A stretch of 64,000 nucleotides of DNA from an uncultured Balneola sp. (GTDB lineage Bacteria; Bacteroidota; Rhodothermia; Balneolales; Balneolaceae). The stretch lies in assembly GCA_913058495.1 (NCBI GenBank), contig CAJXQC010000014.1, forward strand, positions 1 through 64,000, given 5' to 3'. The notes below the pieces were generated by a model. That model searched no databases. It had not been told where the DNA came from and saw only the letters and a program-made list of their open reading frames with translations. The translations under genes and the position numbers were made by a program. Shown one piece after another: positions 44,161 through 52,482 of the stretch (the stretch's first letter is position 1; every line of letters begins with the position of its first letter).

Positions 44161-45324
44161 ATGGCAAAGAGAAAGGCTTTATTTACTATAGATTTAGGCA
44201 AAAATGGAGGGAGAAAAGTATTCTACACCATTGATAAAATCAAAGAATGGGTAGCAATTGAGGAACAATATTGGACATGGGTAACCCAATATAATACTAT
44301 ATATAATGTTGGTGCATACTATAAAAAACATTATGGTGCATTAAACGACATCAAAAAAGTTGTCAACTCTGCGAATAAGGAAACTCAAAATTTTGAAACC
44401 CAGATAAGTGATATTGAATCTAAAATTGCTCAATATTATAAAAGTGGTAGTATAATTCACTCTCTTAGTCCTAAAGCAAAATATTTAGAAGAGCTACAGA
44501 ATATTAATGAAAGAGGTGCAGCACTAACTTTCTCATATTTCTATGGTAATCGAAGTAACCATATTGATTTTATTCTTGCTGCATTTGATGCTGTCTTATT
44601 TGAACGAGGGATAAAATCCACCAAATTAAATACTGATAAAAAACTATCTGAAGATTTTCTAAGTGATATTCGTGAAAATCTTTCTAAAAGCGAATCAATT
44701 TTAGATGATAAGGAGATTGGCATTAATGAAACCTCACAAGAGTTAAAATCGGTTCTCGAACAAAGCAAATCAGATGTAAGCAATCAACTTACCAAGCAAG
44801 ATGAAGAATTTGAAACTCTGCTTAAAACTGCAGAAAAAAGCCTTTCTAATATCGAATCCGTTTATGATAGAAAATTAGCTATTCAGTCTTCTGTAAGATA
44901 TTGGAAAGCAAAGGCTGCATCTCATAAAAGTTTTTTAACGGGTTTTTATAAGATTTTCTCTGGAGCAATTGTTTTAAGCGTAATAATTGTTTTTTTAGAA
45001 ATCTGGCTCTTATTTAAAGATTATACAATTGAAACACCACCGCCATATTGGGTTGCAACCATTGTAATTCTCACAATATCTGTTTTGATATGGTTCATAA
45101 GAATTTTAGCAAAAATTATGCTTTCAAATATTCATCTTCAAACTGATGCAAATGAAAGAAGAGTAATGATTTTAACTTACCTTTCATTATTAAGGCGCGA
45201 AAATGCAATAACTGAAGATGATCGTAAGATTATACTACAAACTCTTTTTAGACCATCGGCAACTGGTATAATTAAAGATGAAAATCTACCAAGTTTCATC
45301 TGGGATAAATTTACTAGCAATTGA
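44161..45324 (+). CDS. DUF6161-type coiled-coil membrane protein
   Basis: The 387-residue protein has no signal peptide. It has a long coiled-coil middle (about 60-245), two transmembrane helices (about 262-282 and 294-318), and a conserved-looking C-terminus (NIHLQTDANERRVMILTYLSLLRRENAITEDDRKIILQTLFRP in part) that I associate with DUF6161. Such proteins are sporadically distributed and of unknown function. The gene is more AT-rich than its neighbours and borders a 584-bp non-coding region full of repeats, so it may be an acquired gene. Confidence 0.65.
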   Translation: MAKRKALFTIDLGKNGGRKVFYTIDKIKEWVAIEEQYWTWVTQYNTIYNVGAYYKKHYGALNDIKKVVNSANKETQNFETQISDIESKIAQYYKSGSIIHSLSPKAKYLEELQNINERGAALTFSYFYGNRSNHIDFILAAFDAVLFERGIKSTKLNTDKKLSEDFLSDIRENLSKSESILDDKEIGINETSQELKSVLEQSKSDVSNQLTKQDEEFETLLKTAEKSLSNIESVYDRKLAIQSSVRYWKAKAASHKSFLTGFYKIFSGAIVLSVIIVFLEIWLLFKDYTIETPPPYWVATIVILTISVLIWFIRILAKIMLSNIHLQTDANERRVMILTYLSLLRRENAITEDDRKIILQTLFRPSATGIIKDENLPSFIWDKFTSN

Positions 45325-45500
45325 TTCTTTGATAAACTAATTGATAGTATCAGTTTTTTTAAATACTAGCTCAATTCTTTTTTAATTCAGGGTTCTTCTA
45401 GTTCCGTAGCTCCCTGCGTAACTTGCTAATTAAAAGCCCTGCTTTTATTGAAGCAAAACCATAACCCTCGTTGATTGCACAAATCCTAATCTCAATGACT

Positions 45501-45553
45501 CCCCTCGGAAAGTCCAAAGAACTGTTTGGACTTTAATCTCCCCTTGAGGGGAG
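45501..45553. repeat. Double-hairpin repeat related to the ftsQ-ftsA element
   Basis: AAAGTCCAAA (45509-45518) pairs with TTTGGACTTT (45525-45534). CTCCCCT-TG-AGGGGAG forms a second hairpin at 45538-45553. The stretch TTAATCTCC...GAGGGGAGAA resembles one arm of the element at 58474-58574, suggesting one dispersed family. The rest of 45325-45500 shows only a weak hairpin (AAAAGC/GCTTTT, 45432-45446) and no gene. Confidence 0.6.
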
Positions 45554-45611
45554 AATCTTGCGGTCATTAAGAATATTCAAAATTTGATTCTAAAATCTTT
45601 CGGATTTAAAT

Positions 45612-45673
45612 AACTCTTCCAGAGTTACCCTTTTGAAATTTAATAACTGTCTCTATTCAACTCTGGAAGAGTT
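45612..45673. repeat. Inverted 15-bp repeat (AACTCTTCCAGAGTT / AACTCTGGAAGAGTT)
   Basis: The sequence at 45612-45626 recurs exactly, inverted, at 45659-45673, and each copy is itself a hairpin (AACTCT/AGAGTT). It lies in the non-coding region upstream of the dcw promoter. It may be a dispersed palindromic repeat. Confidence 0.6.
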
Positions 45674-45760
45674 GGAAGTTGAGTCACTTCAGTATTCATT
45701 ATTCAAAAACTCCCCACCCACTCCCACTACTCTTTTTAAAACAGCTAAACAGCCTCTGAA

Positions 45761-45790
45761 ATGAATGTGGAAAACTTTTTCAACATTCAT
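45761..45790. promoter_or_regulatory. 30-bp near-perfect palindrome upstream of the mra promoter
   Basis: ATGAATGT at 45761-45768 mirrors ACATTCAT at 45783-45790, and the inner GAAAA mirrors TTTTC; 13 of 15 pairs match. It ends 11 bp before the TTGACA element, a good position for a regulator binding site, or for a terminator of upstream transcripts. Confidence 0.5.
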
Positions 45791-45801
45791 AAACAAATTT
45801 C

Positions 45802-45856
45802 TTGACACATATTATATTTTTAGGGTACATTGTGGGGTGATGTGGGAGATAGTGGG
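45802..45856 (+). promoter_or_regulatory. dcw promoter and MraZ operator (three GTGGG boxes)
   Basis: TTGACA at 45802-45807 and TACATT at 45826-45831 (18-bp spacer) suggest the promoter. GTGGG follows at 45832-45836, 45842-45846 and 45852-45856, each separated by 5 nt. This is the published MraZ binding arrangement. Since the boxes begin right after the -10 element, MraZ binding should repress the cluster. They also fix the mraZ start downstream of them. Confidence 0.85.
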
Positions 45857-45908
45857 GACTACTCCTGAATCACATAATTTAGCAATCTTCAATACCTCTG
45901 AGGGAATC

Positions 45909-46379
45909 GTGCCTAGTTTTAAAGGACAATACGAGCATTCTATAGACGATAAAGGTCGTGTAGCCTTCCCTGCCAAACTACGCAAAAATCTCAGTCCGGA
46001 CGCACAAGAAAAGTTCACGATCGTACGCGGTCAATCTGAAGAATGCCTATATCTATACCCCGAAAATGAATGGCAAGCTGTGGAAAAGAAACTTTCTACC
46101 GTAAATTCCTTCAGTAAAAAAGGCCGTTTAGTTAAAAGATATTTACTCCGTTTTGCTGAAGATCTATCCCTCGACAAGCAAAACCGTATCGCCCTCCCCT
46201 CCGATCATATCAATTATTCTGCCATAGACTCTAAAGTGGTTTTTATCGGAATGGGTGAACATATAGAAATTTGGTCCCCAGCTAAATTAGAAGAAGCCGA
46301 CGAGAATGTAAGCGCTGAATCAATAGAAGAAATCTTTGAGCAAGTGCTCGGAGGAGATCTCGAAAATGATGGTGATTGA
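45909..46379 (+). CDS. mraZ: MraZ, transcriptional regulator of the dcw cluster
   Basis: The GTG at 45909 gives a 156-residue protein that begins as MraZ proteins do (PSFKGQYEHSIDDKGRVAFPAKLR) and has the usual length. The frame is open further upstream, but that part would run through the promoter and operator. Two AbrB-type halves are visible: DDKGRVAFPAKLR and DKQNRIALPSD. MraZ forms rings and binds GTGGG repeats, which are present 53-77 bp upstream. It is the first gene of the cluster, 1 bp before rsmH. Confidence 0.92.
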   Translation: MPSFKGQYEHSIDDKGRVAFPAKLRKNLSPDAQEKFTIVRGQSEECLYLYPENEWQAVEKKLSTVNSFSKKGRLVKRYLLRFAEDLSLDKQNRIALPSDHINYSAIDSKVVFIGMGEHIEIWSPAKLEEADENVSAESIEEIFEQVLGGDLENDGD

Positions 46380-46380
46380 G

Positions 46381-47307
46381 ATGACTACATACCACGAGCA
46401 TATTCCGGTAATGCTAAACGAATGTATGGAAGGCTTAATTACCGATGAAAACGCTATATATATAGACGCTACACTTGGTGGCGGTGGACATTCAAAAGAA
46501 ATTCTTGCTCGTCTTGGCAAAAATGGAACGCTTTATGGCATCGATCAGGATGATGAAGCTATTGCTGCAGCCACAGCTCGCATCGGCGAAGATGAACGTT
46601 TTAAAACGATAAAAGGCAATTTCGGCTATCTGTCAACACTTCTACCTCCCCCTGTAAAAGGACAGGTAGCCGGAATCCTACTTGATCTTGGAGTTTCAAC
46701 GCATCAGATCAAAGAAGCAGAACGTGGATTCAGTTTTCAGGAAGATGGTCCTCTTGATATGAGAATGGGGAATCTTTCAGGTGTTTCGGCTTATCAGGTA
46801 GTTAACAATTATGATTATGAAACACTTCGCGACGTTATCTTCCATTATGGTGAAGAGCGTGCTAGTCGTCAGATCGCCAAAGAAATTATCAATAACAGAC
46901 CTATTGAAACTACCGGTGAACTTGCAGCTATTGTAAAGGAATTGGTTCCTGCTAAATTTGCTGTGAAATCGCTGGCAAGAGTTTTTCAGGGAATACGAAT
47001 TGAAGTAAACCGTGAATTAGATGTTTTAAAAGACGTTCTAACTCAATCATTAGAAGTTTTAAAGCCAGGCGGTCGCATTGTGGTGATGTCTTATCATTCA
47101 CTGGAAGATCGTATTGTTAAAAAATTCTTTAAAGCCGGAAATCTGGACGGAAAGCTCGAAAAAGATTTCTACGGCAACATAATTTCCCCACTAAAAGCTG
47201 TCAATCGACAGATCATAACCCCTTCAGCCGAAGAGGTTGCTAAAAACCCCGCTGCCCGGAGCGCTAAACTCCGGATAGCTGAGAAAAACAGCGGAGGTAG
47301 TCAATGA
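46381..47307 (+). CDS. rsmH: 16S rRNA (cytosine-1402-N4)-methyltransferase RsmH
   Basis: From the ATG at 46381 (1 bp after the mraZ stop; ATGs at 46366 and 46369 overlap mraZ and are less likely) the 308-residue product has HIPVMLNECMEGL, the SAM-binding IDATLGGGGHSKEIL and GIDQDDEAI, LLDLGVSTHQIKEAERGFSFQEDGPLDMRM, and VMSYHSLEDRIVKKFF. It methylates C1402 in the ribosomal P site. The start of ftsL overlaps its end by 4 bp. Confidence 0.96.
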   Translation: MTTYHEHIPVMLNECMEGLITDENAIYIDATLGGGGHSKEILARLGKNGTLYGIDQDDEAIAAATARIGEDERFKTIKGNFGYLSTLLPPPVKGQVAGILLDLGVSTHQIKEAERGFSFQEDGPLDMRMGNLSGVSAYQVVNNYDYETLRDVIFHYGEERASRQIAKEIINNRPIETTGELAAIVKELVPAKFAVKSLARVFQGIRIEVNRELDVLKDVLTQSLEVLKPGGRIVVMSYHSLEDRIVKKFFKAGNLDGKLEKDFYGNIISPLKAVNRQIITPSAEEVAKNPAARSAKLRIAEKNSGGSQ

Positions 47308-47720
47308 TCGTGCAATCCCCACTTAAAAAGCGCGAAACCCGACCTAACCTCCGTAAAGTTCCTTTACCTGACATAGAATCCCCATCTTCATCCCCAAAAG
47401 GAAAAAGATCTTCAGGTAAAAAAGCAGGAAAGTCGGTGAGAAAAACTATTCGGGATATTAAGCCCTGGAAAGTGATTCTTACAACTATTGCTATAGGTGT
47501 ATTCGGATTTCTGTACCTGACACATGTTTTTGCTACACAAAAGTTGTTAGAAGAAGTCCAAAAGCTCGAAAGCGACTACAATAAAGTGCGTACTCAACAT
47601 GATGCTTTAAAATTACAGTATGACCGCATGGTTGGTCCGGCTGAAATCTACGAAAAAGCAGAAAAAGCCGGTTTTATAAACGGTGGTCCTGCTGATAAAC
47701 TGATCGAGGTTAAAAAGTAG
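47304..47720 (+). CDS. ftsL: FtsL-like cell division protein
   Basis: The 138-residue product has a basic cytoplasmic N-terminus (about 1-53, rich in Lys, Ser and Pro), one transmembrane helix (about 55-76, VILTTIAIGVFGFLYLTHVF) and a short coiled coil (about 78-108). This is the FtsL layout at the FtsL position. FtsL joins FtsB and FtsQ to activate septal FtsW/FtsI. Sequence identity is always low in this family, so the call rests on topology and context. Confidence 0.85.
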   Translation: MIVQSPLKKRETRPNLRKVPLPDIESPSSSPKGKRSSGKKAGKSVRKTIRDIKPWKVILTTIAIGVFGFLYLTHVFATQKLLEEVQKLESDYNKVRTQHDALKLQYDRMVGPAEIYEKAEKAGFINGGPADKLIEVKK

Positions 47721-49889
47721 ATGACTGAAAGAACTTCCATATTAAGCAGGATGTTTTTGGTGTTTGGACTACTGTTGCTCATACCTTGTGTATTGGCTTT
47801 TCAATTAGTCCGCATCAATTATCTGGAAGGCGAAGAGTTACGTTTACTTTGGAGTAAACAAGCGATCGATTCTATTCCTATCCCCGCACAGCGCGGAAAT
47901 ATCTATGATGCTAACGGAACCTTGCTTGCTACTAATGCTGCTAATTACCTGATCGCGTTGGATCCTAAAGTAAAAGATGCGAGTGGAAAATCAGTTACAC
48001 AAGAGCAGATTAACCAATTAGCAGTTACTTTAGCTAAACAAACCAATCAGTCTCCATCTTACTTCAAGAAAAGAATTAGTGATGCTCCTTCACATTCACA
48101 GTATATCATACTTGCAAAGAATTTGTCTCCTGTTTCAAGAGATGCCGTTCGCGAATTAGATATAAAAGGAGTCATCATTGAGGAGAGTTTCAGCAGAAAA
48201 TACACCTTTGGTTCTCTGGCTGCTCATTCTTTAGGTTTTGTAAATCATAATATGGATGGCAAAACAGGCCTGGAAGCCTATTATGATACAGAGTTAAAAG
48301 GTGAAAATGGAGTTCAGCAAGTTCGTCGTGACCCAAGAAATCAAATTTCTGCTTATGTAGGAGCTCCAAAGAAACTTCCGGAAAATGGTCATTCCATCCA
48401 CACCACTATCGACTCATACATTCAGGCTATTCTGGAAGATGAGCTAAAGAAAGGTGTGGAAAAGCATCTTGCTGAATACGGAACCGGAATTATTATAGAT
48501 CCTAAGACCGGAGCCATTAAAGCAATGGCCAACTATCCGACTTATGATCCGAATTATCCGGGCAGTAACGAAAATGAAAACCGAAGAAATTTTGCCATTT
48601 CTGATATGGTGGAACCGGGTTCAACCTTTAAGTTGGTGACTGCGATCGCAGCTGTGGAACAAAACAAGGTAGATTTTGATGAAATTTTTGAAACTCCTGA
48701 ATCCGGCGAAGTGCAAATTCATGGATTAACTCTCCGTGATCACGACCCGCTTGGAAATATGACTTTTCAGGAAGTCATTCAGAAATCTTCCAATGTGGCT
48801 ACCGCCGAAATTGCCATGAGGTTAAAACCTGAAGTTTTTTATCAATATGCCAGAAATCTGGGTTTTGGTGCTGAAACGAATATTGATCTTTCCGGTGAAG
48901 TAGCCGGAATTCTGAACAAACCCTATGACTGGAGTTTGGTAAGTCTTCCATGGATGAGTCATGGATACGAAGTTTTAGCCACTCCTTTACAAGTAACTCA
49001 GGCTTATGCTGCTTTTGCTAATGAAGGAATGTTAATGCGTCCTTATCTGGTCGACAAAATTGAAGATCAAAATGGTAATGTTGTTTTGGATAACACTCCG
49101 GTTGAAATTCGTCGTGTAGCCAGAAAGAAAACACTTCAGAAAATACTTCCGATTTTTGAAAGCGTGGTAACAGATTCCGGAACCGGAGAATGGGCGCAGA
49201 TCGATGGATTGAGAATTGCCGGAAAAACAGGTACGGCTAAAAAAGTATATCAAGGGCGTTATTCTAATAAATATCTCGCCTCTTTTGTAGGGTTTTTCCC
49301 AACCGAAGATCCAAAGTATGTTTGCCTGATCATGTTGAATGAGCCAAAAACCAGCGGATACGGAGGTTTTACTGCGGGTCCTATTTTCAGAGAAACCGCA
49401 AAAAGAATTGCTGGTTTAGATGGCGATATACAACGAAGTATGTTACCACAAGAAGAACCTGAATTTATCACAAAGGCTCCTTCATTCATAGGTATCGGAA
49501 AAGAAGAAAGTGAAGATATCCTTAAGAAATTTGACATTCCTTATAGCATTGAAGGAAAATCAGGGTATGTAGTTTCACAAACTATTGAACCGGGCAGCCC
49601 TCTTCTCGGAAAAGACGAAATTATTCTCACTTTATCGGAAACCTATTTACCTGTTGACAGTTCGAAGGTTAAAGAAGGCTTTGCAGAAGTTCCCGAACTT
49701 CGAGGAATGAGCATGCGTCAGGCAACCACCATTTTAGCGGAACTTGGATTAGATGTTAAAACTTACCGTTCCGGCACTGTTGAACGACAGTTTCCAAAAG
49801 CAGGTGATATGATGAGACTTGGCAGTTCTGTTACCATTCGTGGCAAAGCAAAATCACTTGAACTTGTAGCCATGGAGGATAGAGATTGA
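47721..49889 (+). CDS. ftsI: FtsI-type septal transpeptidase with C-terminal PASTA domains
   Basis: The 722-residue class B PBP has an N-terminal membrane anchor (about 12-30), a dimerisation region (QRGNIYDANGTLLATN), and a transpeptidase domain. The catalytic S301-T-F-K304, the SxN motif (QKSSNVA) and K502-T-G504 are all intact. Two PASTA domains follow (about 585-640 and 655-710, PELRGMSMRQATTILAELGL). E. coli FtsI lacks PASTA; this layout resembles Gram-positive PBP2x/SpoVD and other Bacteroidota. The start directly follows the ftsL stop. Confidence 0.95.
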   Translation: MTERTSILSRMFLVFGLLLLIPCVLAFQLVRINYLEGEELRLLWSKQAIDSIPIPAQRGNIYDANGTLLATNAANYLIALDPKVKDASGKSVTQEQINQLAVTLAKQTNQSPSYFKKRISDAPSHSQYIILAKNLSPVSRDAVRELDIKGVIIEESFSRKYTFGSLAAHSLGFVNHNMDGKTGLEAYYDTELKGENGVQQVRRDPRNQISAYVGAPKKLPENGHSIHTTIDSYIQAILEDELKKGVEKHLAEYGTGIIIDPKTGAIKAMANYPTYDPNYPGSNENENRRNFAISDMVEPGSTFKLVTAIAAVEQNKVDFDEIFETPESGEVQIHGLTLRDHDPLGNMTFQEVIQKSSNVATAEIAMRLKPEVFYQYARNLGFGAETNIDLSGEVAGILNKPYDWSLVSLPWMSHGYEVLATPLQVTQAYAAFANEGMLMRPYLVDKIEDQNGNVVLDNTPVEIRRVARKKTLQKILPIFESVVTDSGTGEWAQIDGLRIAGKTGTAKKVYQGRYSNKYLASFVGFFPTEDPKYVCLIMLNEPKTSGYGGFTAGPIFRETAKRIAGLDGDIQRSMLPQEEPEFITKAPSFIGIGKEESEDILKKFDIPYSIEGKSGYVVSQTIEPGSPLLGKDEIILTLSETYLPVDSSKVKEGFAEVPELRGMSMRQATTILAELGLDVKTYRSGTVERQFPKAGDMMRLGSSVTIRGKAKSLELVAMEDRD

Positions 49890-51346
49890 ATACACATGAT
49901 CTCATAGAATTTATAAATCCTTTAAACACTTCCCGTTTTAAACCGGAAGGTGAGGTTGGTCCGCTTATTCAGGATTCACGTCAGGTTACAGAAGGCTCTG
50001 TTTTCATAGCCATACGAGGCACTGAAGTAGATGGACATATGTTTTTGGAAGATGCCATCCATCGCGGAGCAAAAGTAATTATCTGTGAAGAATCTTATTA
50101 CACTGATGCTGAAGTTTGTGTGATTGAAGTTGAAAATACACGATCATTGATAGGACCTTTAGCTCAAAAAATGGCCGGGAACCCTGGTGACCAACTAAAG
50201 ATCATCGGAATCACCGGCACAAACGGTAAAACTACTACTGCTACTTTAGTATACCAGGCACTTACCAAACTCGGCGAGAAAGTTTCTCTTTTAGGAACTG
50301 TGGAGAAAAAGATCCTTACAGAATCATTAGATAGCAAATTAACTACTGCTGACCCAATAGAGCTTGCTGCCGACATGAAAAAGATGGTTGAAGCAGGCTC
50401 AGAGTATTTGGTTATGGAAGTGTCTTCTCACGCTCTTCATCAAGCAAGAGTCGGAGGTTTTGATTTCAAAGTAGCAGCCTTTACTAACCTTTCGCAGGAT
50501 CATCTCGATTATCACGAGACTATCGAAGAATATGCCGCTGCTAAGAAAATTCTTTTTGATGGATTGAAACCGGAATCATCTGCAGTAATCAACATGGATG
50601 ATTCTTATGGGGCTTTTATGGCTGATAGGGTCTCCGCTCAAATTTCAGAACTTTCATTCGGAAAAAATGCCCAAGTCTTAAGTAATTCTACACAAGGGCT
50701 AAAAATTTCAGTCGATGGATCTGAGATTTCTTCGTCATTGGTGGGACATTTCAATGCGTTTAATCTGGCTGAGGCTTTTATGATCTGTAACGAACTTGGT
50801 CATGACAAGCAAAGAATTGCTTCAGCACTTTCATCTGTGCCGGGAGCTCCCGGAAGAATGGAATCTGTAAGTTTAGATTCAGAAACAGAACTCCCGAAAG
50901 TTATCGTTGATTACGCACACACGCCTCATGCGCTTGAAAATGTTCTAAAAACATTATCAGAGTCTCGTATACCGAACCAATTTATTTACTGCGTTTTTGG
51001 TGCAGGAGGAGACAGAGATTCAGGCAAGAGACCGAAAATGGCAAAAGCAGCTTCAGAATTTGCTGATGAAATCATTGTAACCAGTGATAATCCAAGAACT
51101 GAAAACCCTGATCTGATCATCGCCGATATTTTGCAGGGATTTGAAAATACTGACAATGTTGTAACCATCACTTCCCGAAAAGAAGCCATTTTTAAAGCTA
51201 TCGAACTGGCTTCATCAAATGATATCATTCTTATTGCCGGAAAAGGACATGAAGATTATCAGGAAATTGACGGAAAACGATATCCTTTTGACGACCGATT
51301 AGTTGCAAAAGAAGCTCTCGAACTTAAAGCCAAAGGAGGATTCTGA
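49886..51346 (+). CDS. murE: UDP-MurNAc-tripeptide synthetase MurE (meso-DAP adding)
   Basis: The TTG at 49886 overlaps the ftsI stop (TTGA) and is supported by a GGAGG at 49874-49878, 7 bp upstream. The 486-residue ligase has DSRQVTEGSVFIAIRG, the P-loop GITG-T112-N-G-K115-T-T, HQARVGGFDF, and the D401-N-P-R404 motif that selects meso-diaminopimelate. It adds the third residue of the stem peptide. No murF follows, in contrast to the E. coli order. Confidence 0.95.
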   Translation: MNTHDLIEFINPLNTSRFKPEGEVGPLIQDSRQVTEGSVFIAIRGTEVDGHMFLEDAIHRGAKVIICEESYYTDAEVCVIEVENTRSLIGPLAQKMAGNPGDQLKIIGITGTNGKTTTATLVYQALTKLGEKVSLLGTVEKKILTESLDSKLTTADPIELAADMKKMVEAGSEYLVMEVSSHALHQARVGGFDFKVAAFTNLSQDHLDYHETIEEYAAAKKILFDGLKPESSAVINMDDSYGAFMADRVSAQISELSFGKNAQVLSNSTQGLKISVDGSEISSSLVGHFNAFNLAEAFMICNELGHDKQRIASALSSVPGAPGRMESVSLDSETELPKVIVDYAHTPHALENVLKTLSESRIPNQFIYCVFGAGGDRDSGKRPKMAKAASEFADEIIVTSDNPRTENPDLIIADILQGFENTDNVVTITSRKEAIFKAIELASSNDIILIAGKGHEDYQEIDGKRYPFDDRLVAKEALELKAKGGF

Positions 51347-52482
51347 TGCTATACGAATTATTCTCCTGGCTTGATACTGCATTTGACTTCCCGGGCGCCG
51401 GAGCGTTTGAATATATTTCCACAAGGACGGGTTTGGCCGCTGTTACATCTGTGATCATAAGCCTGATCATAGGAAGAAGAATTATCAAATGGCTGAGCAA
51501 CATGCAGCTTAAGGAAGTGATCCGTGAGGACATTGGTCTGGATCATCACCAAGCTAAAGCCGGAACTCCATCAATGGGTGGAGTCATTATTCTGCTGGCA
51601 GTGATCATACCTTCTATCCTATTCATGAAAATGGATAGTGTATACGCCTGGCTTATTGTATTTGTGATAATTGCACTAGGGCTTGTTGGTTTTGTGGATG
51701 ATTACATCAAAGTTGTGAAGAAAGACAAAAGTGGACTGGCCGGACGATTTAAGATAGTTGGTCAAGTCGGAGTTGGAATTGTTGTTGGAGCTGTATTGTA
51801 TTTCCATCCTGATTTTGCTGATGTGAATACGCTTTCAACCGTTCCTTTCCTCAAAAACGTGAATATTGATTACGCTTTCTTTGGAGAAGACCTCGGCTGG
51901 ATGATATTTATTCCTGTTGCTGTTTTTGTGATAACTGCAGTAAGCAATGCCACTAACTTAACAGATGGCCTGGACGGATTGGCTTCCGGCGTTTCTGCGA
52001 TCTGCGGGTTTGTATTCGCAATTTTTGCTTATGTATCCGGAAGAACTGACTTATCTGGATATTTAGACATTATGTACTTACCGGGTGCAGGTGAACTCAC
52101 TATTTTTTGCGCTGCACTAATCGGTGGTTGTATGGGATTTTTATGGTATAACACCAATCCGGCATCTGTATTTATGGGCGACACAGGTTCTTTGGCACTT
52201 GGTGGTGCTTTTGGAGCTTTGGGGCTGATGCTTCATAAAGAGCTGCTCCTCCCCTTCATTTGCGGTGTATTTTTCTTTGAAACGCTTTCTGTGATCATTC
52301 AAACTACCTACTTCAAGTACACTAAAAAGAAGTATGGCGAAGGAAAACGAGTGTTCTTGATGACTCCGATCCATCATCACTTTGAGAAAAAAGGATGGTC
52401 GGAACAAAAGATCGTAGTTCGATTCTGGATCATCACGGTGATGCTGGGAATTTTGAGCCTTCTAACATTGAAGATCAGATAA
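51346..52482 (+). CDS. mraY: Phospho-MurNAc-pentapeptide transferase MraY
   Basis: The 378-residue protein has about ten transmembrane helices and the family motifs TPSMGGVIILLA, GFVDDYIKVVKKDKSGL, NATNLTDGLDGLASG, FMGDTGSLALGGAFG and the PIHHHFEKKGW histidine motif. It makes lipid I on the inner membrane face. Start and end are both coupled (TGATG with murE, TAATG with murD). Confidence 0.97.
   Translation: MLYELFSWLDTAFDFPGAGAFEYISTRTGLAAVTSVIISLIIGRRIIKWLSNMQLKEVIREDIGLDHHQAKAGTPSMGGVIILLAVIIPSILFMKMDSVYAWLIVFVIIALGLVGFVDDYIKVVKKDKSGLAGRFKIVGQVGVGIVVGAVLYFHPDFADVNTLSTVPFLKNVNIDYAFFGEDLGWMIFIPVAVFVITAVSNATNLTDGLDGLASGVSAICGFVFAIFAYVSGRTDLSGYLDIMYLPGAGELTIFCAALIGGCMGFLWYNTNPASVFMGDTGSLALGGAFGALGLMLHKELLLPFICGVFFFETLSVIIQTTYFKYTKKKYGEGKRVFLMTPIHHHFEKKGWSEQKIVVRFWIITVMLGILSLLTLKIR

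Noticed and set aside
45432-45446. AAAAGC/GCTTTT hairpin after the DUF6161-type gene
   Set aside because: Six mostly A-T pairs without a real T run make a weak terminator candidate, so it is only mentioned.
45765-45908. N-terminal extension of MraZ by 48 codons
   Set aside because: It would run through the promoter and the GTGGG operator, and MraZ proteins begin near the FKGQYEH motif.
52395-52481. N-terminal extension of MurD into mraY
   Set aside because: The extra residues do not resemble MurD, and the ATG at 52482 gives the usual TAATG coupling and length.
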